NCBI RefSeq assembly: GCF_000147695.2
Contig: NC_015958.1
Coordinates: 536,501-600,500, forward strand
Length of the DNA stretch: 64,000 nucleotides
Origin: Thermoanaerobacter wiegelii Rt8.B1
GTDB lineage: Bacteria; Bacillota; Thermoanaerobacteria; Thermoanaerobacterales; Thermoanaerobacteraceae
Direction of reading: 5' to 3'
In this document: positions 27,412-34,971 of the stretch, one piece after another
How positions within the stretch are numbered: the first letter of the stretch is position 1
Layout of the letters: the number at the start of each line of letters is the position of its first letter
Notes under the pieces: model-generated
Told to the model about the DNA's origin: nothing
Databases searched by the model: none
The model's input: the letters and a program-made list of their open reading frames with translations, nothing else
Program-made: the position numbers and the translations under genes

Positions 27412-28261
27412 TTAATATACCCTCCAATTCAAAGTATTTTTCATTGTTAAAACTTCCTTTTTCATAAGCAATCTCAAGAGTTAATTTACCCAAACTTTTA
27501 TAAAGCTCTTCAAGATTTGGATCTTTTATATTTTCAAGATGAAGATTTACAGTGTTTACATCCCCTCTTGCTATAGGACCTGTCAAAGCATCAGTTGTGC
27601 CTTTTTCTTTTATATTTTTTAAAGTTCCCTCCATTAAAGGGATTAAGGCATCAGGATAATTTTCAAAAGGAAAACCTGCTTCTTTTAGAAGAAGCAAACT
27701 AAATTTTGAAAGAGCTACAAGGTAATTTGAGGCTACAACACAAGCAGCATGATAAAGGGGTCTTACTATATTGTTTAAAACTATGTATTTACCTGATATT
27801 TTATTTACAATTTCTTTTCCAATTTCAACTGCTTTTTCATCCCCTTCTAAAGTGAAATAGGATTTTGGGAGAAGTTCTAAAGCTGATGATACAGAGGGAC
27901 ACGTTTGTATAGGATGCATTACCATGATAAAATTATTTTCATCTTTAAGAGGGTTTAAAACTTCTAAATTTAAAGCTCCACTTAAATGAGCAAAAGTTTT
28001 TTCTTTAAGTATTTCCTTGTACTGACTTAAATTATTTACTACTTCTGGTATGCTGTTGTCATTTGTGCTTATTATAATTACATCAGAATTTGTGATGACC
28101 TCTTCATAAGAAGAAAAGACACTGGATTGTGTAAATTCAGCCGATTTTTTGGCTGATTCTAAATTCCTGCTTAAAAAACCTGAAATATTAATACCATTTT
28201 GGGATAACAAAAAAGCGAGGCTTGTTCCTACAACGCCAGCCCCGACAAATCCAATTTTCAA
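27371..28261 (-). CDS. Rossmann/DUF2520 protein, probable ketopantoate reductase (PanG-like)
   Basis: First gene of the pantothenate operon, 296 residues. The N-terminal Rossmann motif GFVGAGVVGTSLAFLLS binds NAD(P); the C-terminal DUF2520 helical domain includes PLYHAACVVASNYLVAL and LTGPIARGDVNTV. No classical PanE is seen here, and ketopantoate reduction is the missing step between PanB and PanC. PanG, an alternative ketopantoate reductase described from Francisella and Enterococcus, has this type of architecture as far as I recall. Function by context: good; exact orthology to PanG: moderate. Confidence 0.75.
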   Translation of the reverse strand: MKIGFVGAGVVGTSLAFLLSQNGINISGFLSRNLESAKKSAEFTQSSVFSSYEEVITNSDVIIISTNDNSIPEVVNNLSQYKEILKEKTFAHLSGALNLEVLNPLKDENNFIMVMHPIQTCPSVSSALELLPKSYFTLEGDEKAVEIGKEIVNKISGKYIVLNNIVRPLYHAACVVASNYLVALSKFSLLLLKEAGFPFENYPDALIPLMEGTLKNIKEKGTTDALTGPIARGDVNTVNLHLENIKDPNLEELYKSLGKLTLEIAYEKGSFNNEKYFELEGILNGGKSNNSHTKEI

Positions 28262-28285
28262 TAGTTTTCCCTCCTTTTAATTAAG

Positions 28286-28313
28286 ACAAAAAACCTTCCA
28301 CGGATGGGAAGGT
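28286..28313 (-). terminator. leader terminator (attenuator) of the pan operon
   Basis: On the minus strand ACCTTCC/GGAAGGT (7-bp stem, 7-nt loop) is followed by six T, and stands between the leader stems and the RBS of the first pan gene. Confidence 0.85.
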
Positions 28314-28328
28314 AAATCTTCTTTATTT

Positions 28329-28415
28329 CCCGTCCCGGTCTTGTGATCCTGGCGGGGCATATAAGCCCTATTAAGTTTTTATGAAGTGTGTGGTTCTATG
28401 AAGATACCACCACTT
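28329..28415 (-). promoter_or_regulatory. structured leader, candidate pan-motif regulatory RNA
   Basis: Two stem-loops precede the attenuator. Stem 1 (28384-28415) has arms AAGTG and GTGGT pairing with ACCAC and CACTT, with a single bulged A between them. Stem 2 (28329-28357) has a CCCG/CGGG base with a bulged A at the same relative place. Tandem stems with bulged A upstream of panB-type operons resemble the reported pan RNA motif. The GGGAA after stem 2 can pair with TTCCC of the terminator arm, giving a possible switch. Confidence 0.6.
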
Positions 28416-28417
28416 TT

Positions 28418-28446
28418 AAAATAGCATAATGGGGTTTTGTAGTCAA
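28418..28446 (-). promoter_or_regulatory. promoter of the pan operon
   Basis: Minus-strand TTGACT (28441-28446), 17 nt, TATTTT (28418-28423), directly upstream of the leader stems. Confidence 0.65.
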
Positions 28447-28458
28447 TAAAGACAATTA

Positions 28459-29223
28459 CTATTCTAGCTTTCTTGCAAAAATGAGATAACCTGTGTGACC
28501 TACCATCAGGTCTTCTGGCCTTAACCTCTGAGGGATTAATTTATATTTTCTAAGCATAATTTCACTGACTTCTGAAATATAAAACCCATTTTTTTCAAGT
28601 GCAGCTAAACTTTCAGATACTTGATTTGTAGTGGGAACTAATATTCCTAAGTGTCCTGCAGGTTTTAGTGCTTTTCTTACTTCTTCTAAAACTTCCCATG
28701 GTTTTCTAACATCTAAGAAAAATGCGTCCAAATCTCTTTCTTTGATTCCATCATTTATAGATTTATTGTACATTATGACATTGTCAAATTCCAAAAATTC
28801 GCTGAGATTTTTTTGTGCAAGCTTATAAAATTCCTCTCTTTGTTCATATGTATATACTCTTCCATAAGGTCCCACAGCGCGAGAGAGGTATACAGTGAAA
28901 GCTCCAGAACCTGTTCCTGCTTCACCTACTCTTTTGCCTGGAAAAATGTCAAGGCGCATTGCTATGTAAGCTCCCTCTTTTGGATAGACAATTTGTGTTT
29001 GGCGCTTTAAGGAGTGCATTATGTAGTCAAAAGTATCACAATTAAGTACGTAATATTTTACTCCGTGTACTTCAAAACTATTGCCGGGTTTTATTTGGGA
29101 CAAAAAATCTGTATCAATTTGACCTTTTGGCAGTCCTATTTTAGAGGTAGAGGATAGATCAACTACTTTTTTAAAATTATCTGGCCCTATTATTACTCGT
29201 TTTGTAGTGATTTTTGAATCCAC
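28459..29223 (-). CDS. trmI: tRNA (adenine-N1)-methyltransferase, TrmI type
   Basis: SAM-dependent enzyme that makes m1A58 in the tRNA T-loop, a modification important in thermophiles; 254 residues. A small N-terminal domain is followed by a Rossmann methyltransferase with motif I GEAGTGSGAFTVYLSRAVG. The acidic motif DAFFLDVRKPWEVL and the conserved lead-in RQTQIVYPKEGAYI are family hallmarks. Stands alone on the minus strand upstream of the pan promoter. Confidence 0.92.
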   Translation of the reverse strand: MDSKITTKRVIIGPDNFKKVVDLSSTSKIGLPKGQIDTDFLSQIKPGNSFEVHGVKYYVLNCDTFDYIMHSLKRQTQIVYPKEGAYIAMRLDIFPGKRVGEAGTGSGAFTVYLSRAVGPYGRVYTYEQREEFYKLAQKNLSEFLEFDNVIMYNKSINDGIKERDLDAFFLDVRKPWEVLEEVRKALKPAGHLGILVPTTNQVSESLAALEKNGFYISEVSEIMLRKYKLIPQRLRPEDLMVGHTGYLIFARKLE

Positions 29224-29296
29224 ATTTTATTCCCCCTTTCTTTTAAAAGGGTTTTTTATGCCTATATTATAACACATTATATTATAAAGTTACAGA

Positions 29297-29680
29297 TTAA
29301 AGGATATTTTCAAGAGTTGGTTTTTCATTTTGGGGTATATGTCTTATTAACATTTTAATAGCTTTAAGCTGTGCCATGCTTAAATCTTTGTTTTTTGTTT
29401 CTACATAGCTTTTTAATTTTTCCATGTTTATTTCTATTTCGTCAATTTCTCTATGTTCTATCAGTATTGCCCATTTCTTGTCTATATTTTTCCATTCTTT
29501 TTCTGCTTTATCTATGTTTTTCTTTGCTTCAGTCCAGTTTTCCTTTTCTATATTTTGTTGAACTATTGTCAGCATTTTATCTAAATTTTCAGAGGTTTTA
29601 TCAAGGTATTTAAAAGATACAATATCTAAAAGCAGGACGAAAGCGACAATGGATATCATCAAAGGAACTACATATCGCAC
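29297..29680 (-). CDS. DUF4363 family protein
   Basis: A 127-residue protein with one N-terminal membrane helix (residues about 5-25) and an amphipathic, charge-rich helical remainder with a repeated ENW/EW-KNIDK pattern. Matches DUF4363, a Firmicute family commonly paired with DUF421 proteins as here (3 nt apart). Probably exposed outside the membrane as a helical hairpin. Function unknown. Confidence 0.8.
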   Translation of the reverse strand: MRYVVPLMISIVAFVLLLDIVSFKYLDKTSENLDKMLTIVQQNIEKENWTEAKKNIDKAEKEWKNIDKKWAILIEHREIDEIEINMEKLKSYVETKNKDLSMAQLKAIKMLIRHIPQNEKPTLENIL

Positions 29681-29682
29681 AT

Positions 29683-30357
29683 TTAACCTTCCTTTCTGTA
29701 AACAGTCAAAACTTTATTGGTATCTAAAGAGGCAAAAAGCACTTCTTTGACATTTTGTATTTTCCACATTTTAAGTTGTGCGTTTAGCCATTCCATGTCA
29801 ATACCCGCTTTTTGCATATTTTGGTGCATAATTCTTCCATCGATTATTATTGGAAGAGGCAAGCCTTCGTATTGAGGTGTCAAATTTAAATCTTGTGGTG
29901 TAACTGGCCTTTTATTGGATTTTGGTATTACGCTTAAACTGCCATTTGTTTCAAGTATTGCGTATTCTACATCAGCTATGTTAGGATATCCCTTGACTCT
30001 TAACTCTTCCAAAAGGTCATTTATGTTGTACCTTTCTTTTTGGAGCTGAGATGTAAGGATTTTTCCGTTTTCAACTAAAATTGTAGGAGTACCACAGATT
30101 ATAGCCCTGGCTCGCAAACTTTTTATTGACAAATAAGATAAAAAAAGCTGAGAGACTAATAAGGTTAAAATAGGTATAATACCTGATACAAGAGGTATCC
30201 CTTTGTTTTGCATAGGAATTGCCACTAAGTCTGCTATCATGATTGCTACAACTAACTCGTAGGGCTGAAGTTGACCTATTTGCTGTTTTCCCGAAATTCG
30301 CATGAATATTACGACGAGAGCATATAAAATTATTGTGCGAAAAAACAGTATCAGCAT
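29683..30357 (-). CDS. DUF421 (YetF/YrbG-like) membrane protein
   Basis: A 224-residue protein with about three N-terminal membrane helices (FFRTIILYALVVIFMRI, the PYELVVAIMIADLVAIP segment, and LLVSQLFLSYLSI). A cytoplasmic YetF domain follows (about 85-224) with PTILVENGKI and a conserved NDLLEELRVKGYPNIADVEYAILETNG. The RxSGKQQIGQL stretch is typical. In spore formers YetF-like proteins have been linked to spore or cell-envelope properties; exact role unknown. Confidence 0.88.
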   Translation of the reverse strand: MLILFFRTIILYALVVIFMRISGKQQIGQLQPYELVVAIMIADLVAIPMQNKGIPLVSGIIPILTLLVSQLFLSYLSIKSLRARAIICGTPTILVENGKILTSQLQKERYNINDLLEELRVKGYPNIADVEYAILETNGSLSVIPKSNKRPVTPQDLNLTPQYEGLPLPIIIDGRIMHQNMQKAGIDMEWLNAQLKMWKIQNVKEVLFASLDTNKVLTVYRKEG

Positions 30358-30579
30358 GTTTTCACCCTTTCTAAGTCTTCCATATATAGTATTGTTGAAG
30401 GATTTTGAAAATATTCATTTACATTTATTCCAATCTTTTGCAATAAAGTTTGTTAAAAAACTTTTTGTAATGTAAAATTTTCAGTGGTAACGTTTTATAA
30501 CAATTTATGATATAGTATGTAAATTTACAAACTGTTATAATATAGAGGAGGGATAAATAAAAAATAGGGGTTGAAGAAT

Positions 30580-31401
30580 ATGTATAAACTTTTTGTCACA
30601 GATGCTGATGGGAGCTTATTAAATAGTAATTCTGAAATCTCTGATAAAAATAAAGAAGCAATAAAAGAGGTGATTTCAAGGGGAGTCATTTTTACTATTG
30701 CTACTGGACGTATGTTTTCTTCTATTTTGCCTTATGCCTTTGAACTTAATGTTAATGCTCCGGTGATTTCTTATAACGGTGCTTTAATAAAAGATATTTA
30801 CACTAAAAAGGTGTATTATTACAATCCTATACAGACAGAAGATGCAATATTTGCAATAAGATTGCTAAAAGAAAGTGGATACCATATTAACCTCTATATT
30901 GATGATGAGTTATACGTGGAAGAAATAACTGATAGAGTAGAGTGGTACCTTTCTTTTAACAATGTTACTGTAAATGCGGTGGGGAATTTGGAGGAATTTC
31001 TTAAAAGAACGGGAAGCGTAACGGCTAAAATCTATGCGTTGAATGATATGAAAAATCCTATTTCTATTGATGCAGAAATTTACGACGAAATTTCAAAAAG
31101 ATTGACCATTTCTACTTCTGGAGGAGGACATTTAGAGATTAATGCAAAAGGAGTAAGCAAGGGAAATGCTTTAAAAACTCTTGCCAATATGTACAGTATA
31201 AAAAGAGAGCAGGTAGTGGCGATTGGAGACAATCTAAATGACCTGTCAATGATAGAATATGCAGGATTGGGAGTAGCTATGGGGAACGCTCCTGACATTG
31301 TAAAAATAAAAGCGGATTATACAACTTTATCAAATGATGAAGATGGAGTTGCTCATGTAATAGATAAATTTTTCTTAAATAAAAAGACAGTAGCTGTATA
31401 G
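30580..31401 (+). CDS. Cof-type HAD hydrolase
   Basis: Phosphatase of the HAD superfamily, Cof/YwpJ-like subfamily IIB, 273 residues; members dephosphorylate sugar phosphates or flavin nucleotides. Motif I is DADGSLLNS, with Ser where Thr is usual. Motif II is ATGRMFSS, the C2 cap follows, and motifs III/IV are KGNALKTL and GDNLNDLSMIEYAG. ATG 30580 is used with AGGGG upstream; TTG 30571 lies directly behind that RBS. Substrate not predictable. Confidence 0.88.
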   Translation: MYKLFVTDADGSLLNSNSEISDKNKEAIKEVISRGVIFTIATGRMFSSILPYAFELNVNAPVISYNGALIKDIYTKKVYYYNPIQTEDAIFAIRLLKESGYHINLYIDDELYVEEITDRVEWYLSFNNVTVNAVGNLEEFLKRTGSVTAKIYALNDMKNPISIDAEIYDEISKRLTISTSGGGHLEINAKGVSKGNALKTLANMYSIKREQVVAIGDNLNDLSMIEYAGLGVAMGNAPDIVKIKADYTTLSNDEDGVAHVIDKFFLNKKTVAV

Positions 31402-31426
31402 TAACCAGTTTAAACGAAAGGGAATA

Positions 31427-31460
31427 AAATATATTACCGCCCGGCGGTAATATATTTTTT
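31427..31460 (+). terminator. terminator after the HAD gene
   Basis: Near-perfect palindrome with core ATTACCGCC/GGCGGTAAT and a run of T at the end. Confidence 0.85.
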
Positions 31461-31477
31461 TATTTTAGGTGATGACC

Positions 31478-31630
31478 ATGGAAGGTATGGTTATAAAATT
31501 TATCAGTTTGGTTATTATATTTGTTGGGATTTTATATATGTTATTCTCTTTTTTGCCTCTATTTTGCGAAAAAGAACAAAAAAGAGAGTTAAAAGATGAG
31601 TCAGTCAAAAAAATTCATGAAAATGAATGA
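31478..31630 (+). CDS. small single-span membrane protein (50 aa)
   Basis: ATG 31478 follows AGGTGAT and opens a 50-codon frame: about 20 hydrophobic residues (FISLVIIFVGILYMLFSFLP) followed by a highly charged tail. Size, RBS and amphipathic logic support a real small membrane protein. Lies between a terminator and the LacI promoter. Function unknown. Confidence 0.5.
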   Translation: MEGMVIKFISLVIIFVGILYMLFSFLPLFCEKEQKRELKDESVKKIHENE

Positions 31631-31649
31631 AAAAAATTGAAAAAATCTA

Positions 31650-31702
31650 TTGACAAAATTCTTTTTAAAAAGTAAAATAACATAAAGCGAAAACGATTAA
31701 TC
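31650..31702 (+). promoter_or_regulatory. promoter and cre-like site of the LacI-family gene
   Basis: TTGACA (31650-31655), 17 nt, TAAAAT (31673-31678). GCGAAAACGATTAATC at 31687-31702, at the expected transcription start, matches the left half of the CcpA cre consensus, suggesting autoregulation. Confidence 0.75.
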
Positions 31703-31718
31703 CTGGGAGTGATGTGCA

Positions 31719-32735
31719 ATGAGTGCAACGATAAAAGATGTGGCGAGAGAAGCAAAGGTTTCAATTGCTACGGTTTCTAGAGTGTTAAATAACAGTGCTG
31801 TTGTTACAGACGAGACGAGACAGAGAGTATTAGAGGCTATAAAAAAGACGGGATATAAGCCTAATGCGTTAGCTCGTAGTTTAAAGATCCAAAAGACTCA
31901 TACTATAGGGCTTATAGTTCCTGATATTTCTAGTACTTTCTATCCTGAGGTAGTTAGAGGGATAGAGGATATTGCGGCGATGTATAATTATAACATATTT
32001 TTGTGTAATACTGACCAAAAAGAGGAAAAGGAAGTCAAATATATAGAAATATTAGGAGAAAAGCAAGTAGACGGGATTATCTTTATGGGGGATATTGTAA
32101 GGGATAGTGTTATACAAACGTTTAACGAATTTGGTGTACCAGTGGTGCTGGCAGGTACTCAGGACAAAGATAAGAGATTTCCTAGTGTTATGATTGACAA
32201 TGAAAAAGCCGCATACGACGCAGTAAAATATTTGATTTCTTTAGGGCATAAGAGAATAGGTATGATTTCAGGGCCTATGCATGATCCTATAGGAGGGCTT
32301 CAAAGAATTGAAGGTTACAAAAAAGCTCTCGAAGAACACGGCATAAAATATGACCCGGAATTAGTAGTAGAAGGAGAGTTTAAAACTCGCAAAGCGTATT
32401 TAGCTATGCTAAAGCTTTTGGAATACAAGGTAGATGCAGTGTTTGCAGCATCAGATGATATGGCTGCTGCTGCCATAAACGCCATATTTGACTCAAACCT
32501 TAAAGTGCCCGAAGATATCCATGTAGTGGGGTTTGACAATACTTACATTTCTACTATTTTTAGACCGACAATTACTACAATACAACAGCCTGCTTATGAT
32601 ATAGGGGCTGTGAGCATGAGGCTTTTAACTAAGCTTTTAGCAAAAGAACCTATTGAAGAAATGCATGTTATTTTGCCTCATCAGTTGATTGTAAGAGAAT
32701 CTACTGGCTTTGGAGAAGAAAAAAATAGCCGTTAA
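31719..32735 (+). CDS. ccpA: LacI-family regulator, CcpA-like
   Basis: A 338-residue repressor. The N-terminal LacI helix-turn-helix TIKDVAREAKVSIATVSRVLN and hinge helix (NALARSLK) are followed by a periplasmic-binding-protein fold (about 60-335). The sequence style (YPEVVRGIEDIAAMYNYNIFLCNTD and VDGIIFMG) resembles CcpA, the global carbon catabolite regulator that works with HPr-Ser-P, rather than sugar-specific LacI proteins. A cre-like site in its own promoter region supports this. Its stop overlaps the terminator stem. Confidence 0.8.
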   Translation: MSATIKDVAREAKVSIATVSRVLNNSAVVTDETRQRVLEAIKKTGYKPNALARSLKIQKTHTIGLIVPDISSTFYPEVVRGIEDIAAMYNYNIFLCNTDQKEEKEVKYIEILGEKQVDGIIFMGDIVRDSVIQTFNEFGVPVVLAGTQDKDKRFPSVMIDNEKAAYDAVKYLISLGHKRIGMISGPMHDPIGGLQRIEGYKKALEEHGIKYDPELVVEGEFKTRKAYLAMLKLLEYKVDAVFAASDDMAAAAINAIFDSNLKVPEDIHVVGFDNTYISTIFRPTITTIQQPAYDIGAVSMRLLTKLLAKEPIEEMHVILPHQLIVRESTGFGEEKNSR

Positions 32736-32748
32736 GGCTATTTTTTTT
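32721..32748 (+). terminator. terminator after the LacI-family gene
   Basis: AAAAATAGCC (32721-32730) and GGCTATTTTT (32736-32745) with loop GTTAA, then more T. Confidence 0.9.
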
Positions 32749-32788
32749 GTAAATTATTATGATATACTGGTGTCAGGGGGAGGTTTAG

Positions 32789-33466
32789 ATGGAAAAATTG
32801 TTGATTATAGACGATGAAGAGATGTTTGTAAAAGGTTTAAAACTTTCTTTAGAAGAAGAAGGGTTTGAAGTTGATACTGCCTACGATGGAGAAGAAGGGC
32901 TTGATAAGGTTCGTTTAGGGAATTATGACCTTGTAATTTTAGATATTATGCTTCCTAAGTTAGACGGTTTTTCAGTGTGTAGAGAGATAAGGACTTTTTC
33001 AAATATTCCCATAATTATGCTTACTGCAAGAGGAGATGATATTGACAAGATTGTAGGGATAGAAATAGGAGCTGATGATTATTTAGCGAAGCCCTTTAAT
33101 ACTAGAGAGCTTATTGCGCGAATAAGAGCACTTTTAAGAAGAGCTACAAATCCTTATACTAAGAGGAAAGACGAAATAAGAAGGGGAGAACTTTATATAA
33201 ATATTCCAGAAAGAGCAGTTTACAAGAGAGGCAAGAGAATTGAGCTTACAAATAAAGAATTTGAAATTTTAGTGTTGTTAGCTTCTAATCCAGGAAAAGT
33301 CTATACGAAAGATAAATTGTTAGACTTGATATGGGGATTTGATTTTTACGGTGATACTAATACTGTTACAGTGCATGTGAGAAAACTTAGAGAGAAAATT
33401 GAAGATGACCCTGCAAATCCTCAATATATTTTCACCAAATGGGGTGCAGGATACTATATGAAGTAA
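32789..33466 (+). CDS. OmpR/PhoB-family response regulator
   Basis: Two-component response regulator, 225 residues. Receiver domain 1-118 with the acidic pocket (IDDEE near 7-11), phospho-acceptor Asp in VILDIMLPKLDG and Lys in AKPFNTREL. C-terminal winged helix with LTNKEFEILVLLASNPGKVYTKDKLL and TVTVHVRKLREKIE. Cotranscribed with the sensor kinase 10 nt downstream. The tandem 11-bp repeats at 34898 are its likely target upstream of the GerMN lipoprotein gene. Confidence 0.92.
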   Translation: MEKLLIIDDEEMFVKGLKLSLEEEGFEVDTAYDGEEGLDKVRLGNYDLVILDIMLPKLDGFSVCREIRTFSNIPIIMLTARGDDIDKIVGIEIGADDYLAKPFNTRELIARIRALLRRATNPYTKRKDEIRRGELYINIPERAVYKRGKRIELTNKEFEILVLLASNPGKVYTKDKLLDLIWGFDFYGDTNTVTVHVRKLREKIEDDPANPQYIFTKWGAGYYMK

Positions 33467-33476
33467 AGGTGATAAG

Positions 33477-34877
33477 ATGAGTTTAAGGTGGAAAATCTTT
33501 TCTTTATATTTGATAATTTTAATAATTTCATTGGCATTAACTGGGTTTTATCTTTACCGTTATATTGAAAAAAGCTATTTAGACAATGTCAGAGTCAATA
33601 ATTTAATGCAAGCCAATATGGTATCTAATTTTGTATCAAGATTTGTAGGAACCTCTTCTTCTTATCTGATTGAGCCCACTATAATGGAGTATGCAAAACA
33701 AATAAATTCAAGGATACTTTTTACTAATATAAATGGAAAAGTATTGGTAGATTCTGCTTCCTCAAAGGAATTTGAAGGAAAAGTAATAAAGGATTACAGC
33801 GATATAAAAGAGGCTTTAAATGGCAAGGGTTCTACAAGTATTCATGATATAAATGGTGTAGGTTGGGCGATGTATACTGCAGTCCCCGTTATAGCAAAAA
33901 ACAATGTAGTAGGGGCAATACTTATATCTTCTTCTATAGATAACATAATAGACCTGTTAAACTCTATAAAGTATCGCATGATATATACTTTTACAGCTAT
34001 TGGATTTTTGGTAAGCCTTTTAAGCCTTTTAGTGGCTTCTTACATTACTAATCCCTTAAAACGATTAACAGAAGCAGCAAATATTTTATCTCAAGGGAAA
34101 TTGGATTATAAGGTGGACGTAAAAAGTAATGATGAAATAGGAAAATTGGCGAGAGCTTTTAATAAAATGAGTTTAAGCCTTATGCAGATTGATGAAGAGC
34201 GCAAAAGATTTGTTTCAGATGCATCTCATGAACTTAAAACTCCTCTTGCGTCAGTAAAGGCTTTGGTTGAATCATTAATAGATAGCAGAAATGAGGATGT
34301 ACATTTTTATAAAGAAATATTGAGGGATGTGGACAGTGAAATTGATAGGATGACAAGACTAGTTAACGACCTATTAGAGTTGGCAAGAATGGACAAAATT
34401 AAATCAGTGAGAGTGAAGAAATGCGAAATTAGTGAAATCATATTGGACGTCATAGAAAGTCTCGCTCCGCTTGCAAAGGCAAAAGAAATAAACCTTGCTT
34501 TTCAAGGCAAAAGTAATGTCTTCGCAGAAGTGGATGCGGATAGATTTTACAGAATGGTGTATAATATAGTAGAAAATGGAATAAAATACACCTATAATGG
34601 TGGCAATGTCATAGTGGGTTTGGAGGAAGATGAAAATAATATTTATTTAACAATTGCTGACAACGGAATAGGTATAAGTGAAGAAACTCTTCCCAAAATA
34701 TTTGACAGGTTTACAAGAGGAGATACCGCAAGGTCTAAAAAGAGCGGTGGTTTTGGCTTAGGACTCGCTATTGCTAAAGAGATAATAGACATTCATGAAG
34801 GCAAAGTCACAGTGGAAAGTAAAGTGGGAGAAGGAACTGTATTTAAAATTTCCCTGCCCAAAAAGAAAAAGGATTAA
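33477..34877 (+). CDS. sensor histidine kinase
   Basis: Membrane sensor of the two-component pair, 466 residues. TM1 (about 7-28), extracellular sensor domain (about 30-165), TM2 (about 167-190), HAMP (about 190-240), HisKA with phospho-His251 in FVSDASHELKTPLAS, then HATPase_c with N-box NIVENGIKYTYNGG and G boxes ADNGIGIS and GFGLGLAIAKEI. Architecture is like PhoR/WalK without a PAS domain. Signal unknown. Confidence 0.92.
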   Translation: MSLRWKIFSLYLIILIISLALTGFYLYRYIEKSYLDNVRVNNLMQANMVSNFVSRFVGTSSSYLIEPTIMEYAKQINSRILFTNINGKVLVDSASSKEFEGKVIKDYSDIKEALNGKGSTSIHDINGVGWAMYTAVPVIAKNNVVGAILISSSIDNIIDLLNSIKYRMIYTFTAIGFLVSLLSLLVASYITNPLKRLTEAANILSQGKLDYKVDVKSNDEIGKLARAFNKMSLSLMQIDEERKRFVSDASHELKTPLASVKALVESLIDSRNEDVHFYKEILRDVDSEIDRMTRLVNDLLELARMDKIKSVRVKKCEISEIILDVIESLAPLAKAKEINLAFQGKSNVFAEVDADRFYRMVYNIVENGIKYTYNGGNVIVGLEEDENNIYLTIADNGIGISEETLPKIFDRFTRGDTARSKKSGGFGLGLAIAKEIIDIHEGKVTVESKVGEGTVFKISLPKKKKD

Positions 34878-34897
34878 GCTTTTTTAATGATTTTTTT

Positions 34898-34943
34898 ATG
34901 TTTATTTAATGTTTATTTAATGTTTATGTAACAAAAGTATAGT
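34898..34943 (+). promoter_or_regulatory. three tandem 11-bp repeats in a -35 position
   Basis: ATGTTTATTTA is repeated at 34898-34908 and 34909-34919, with a one-base variant at 34920-34930, directly head to tail. TATAGT at 34938-34943 is a good -10 box but no -35 box is present. OmpR/PhoB regulators bind direct repeats with 11-bp period in exactly this place, so the upstream response regulator is the likely activator. Confidence 0.7.
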
Positions 34944-34971
34944 AAGATTAAACTAGAGGGAGGGAATAAAA

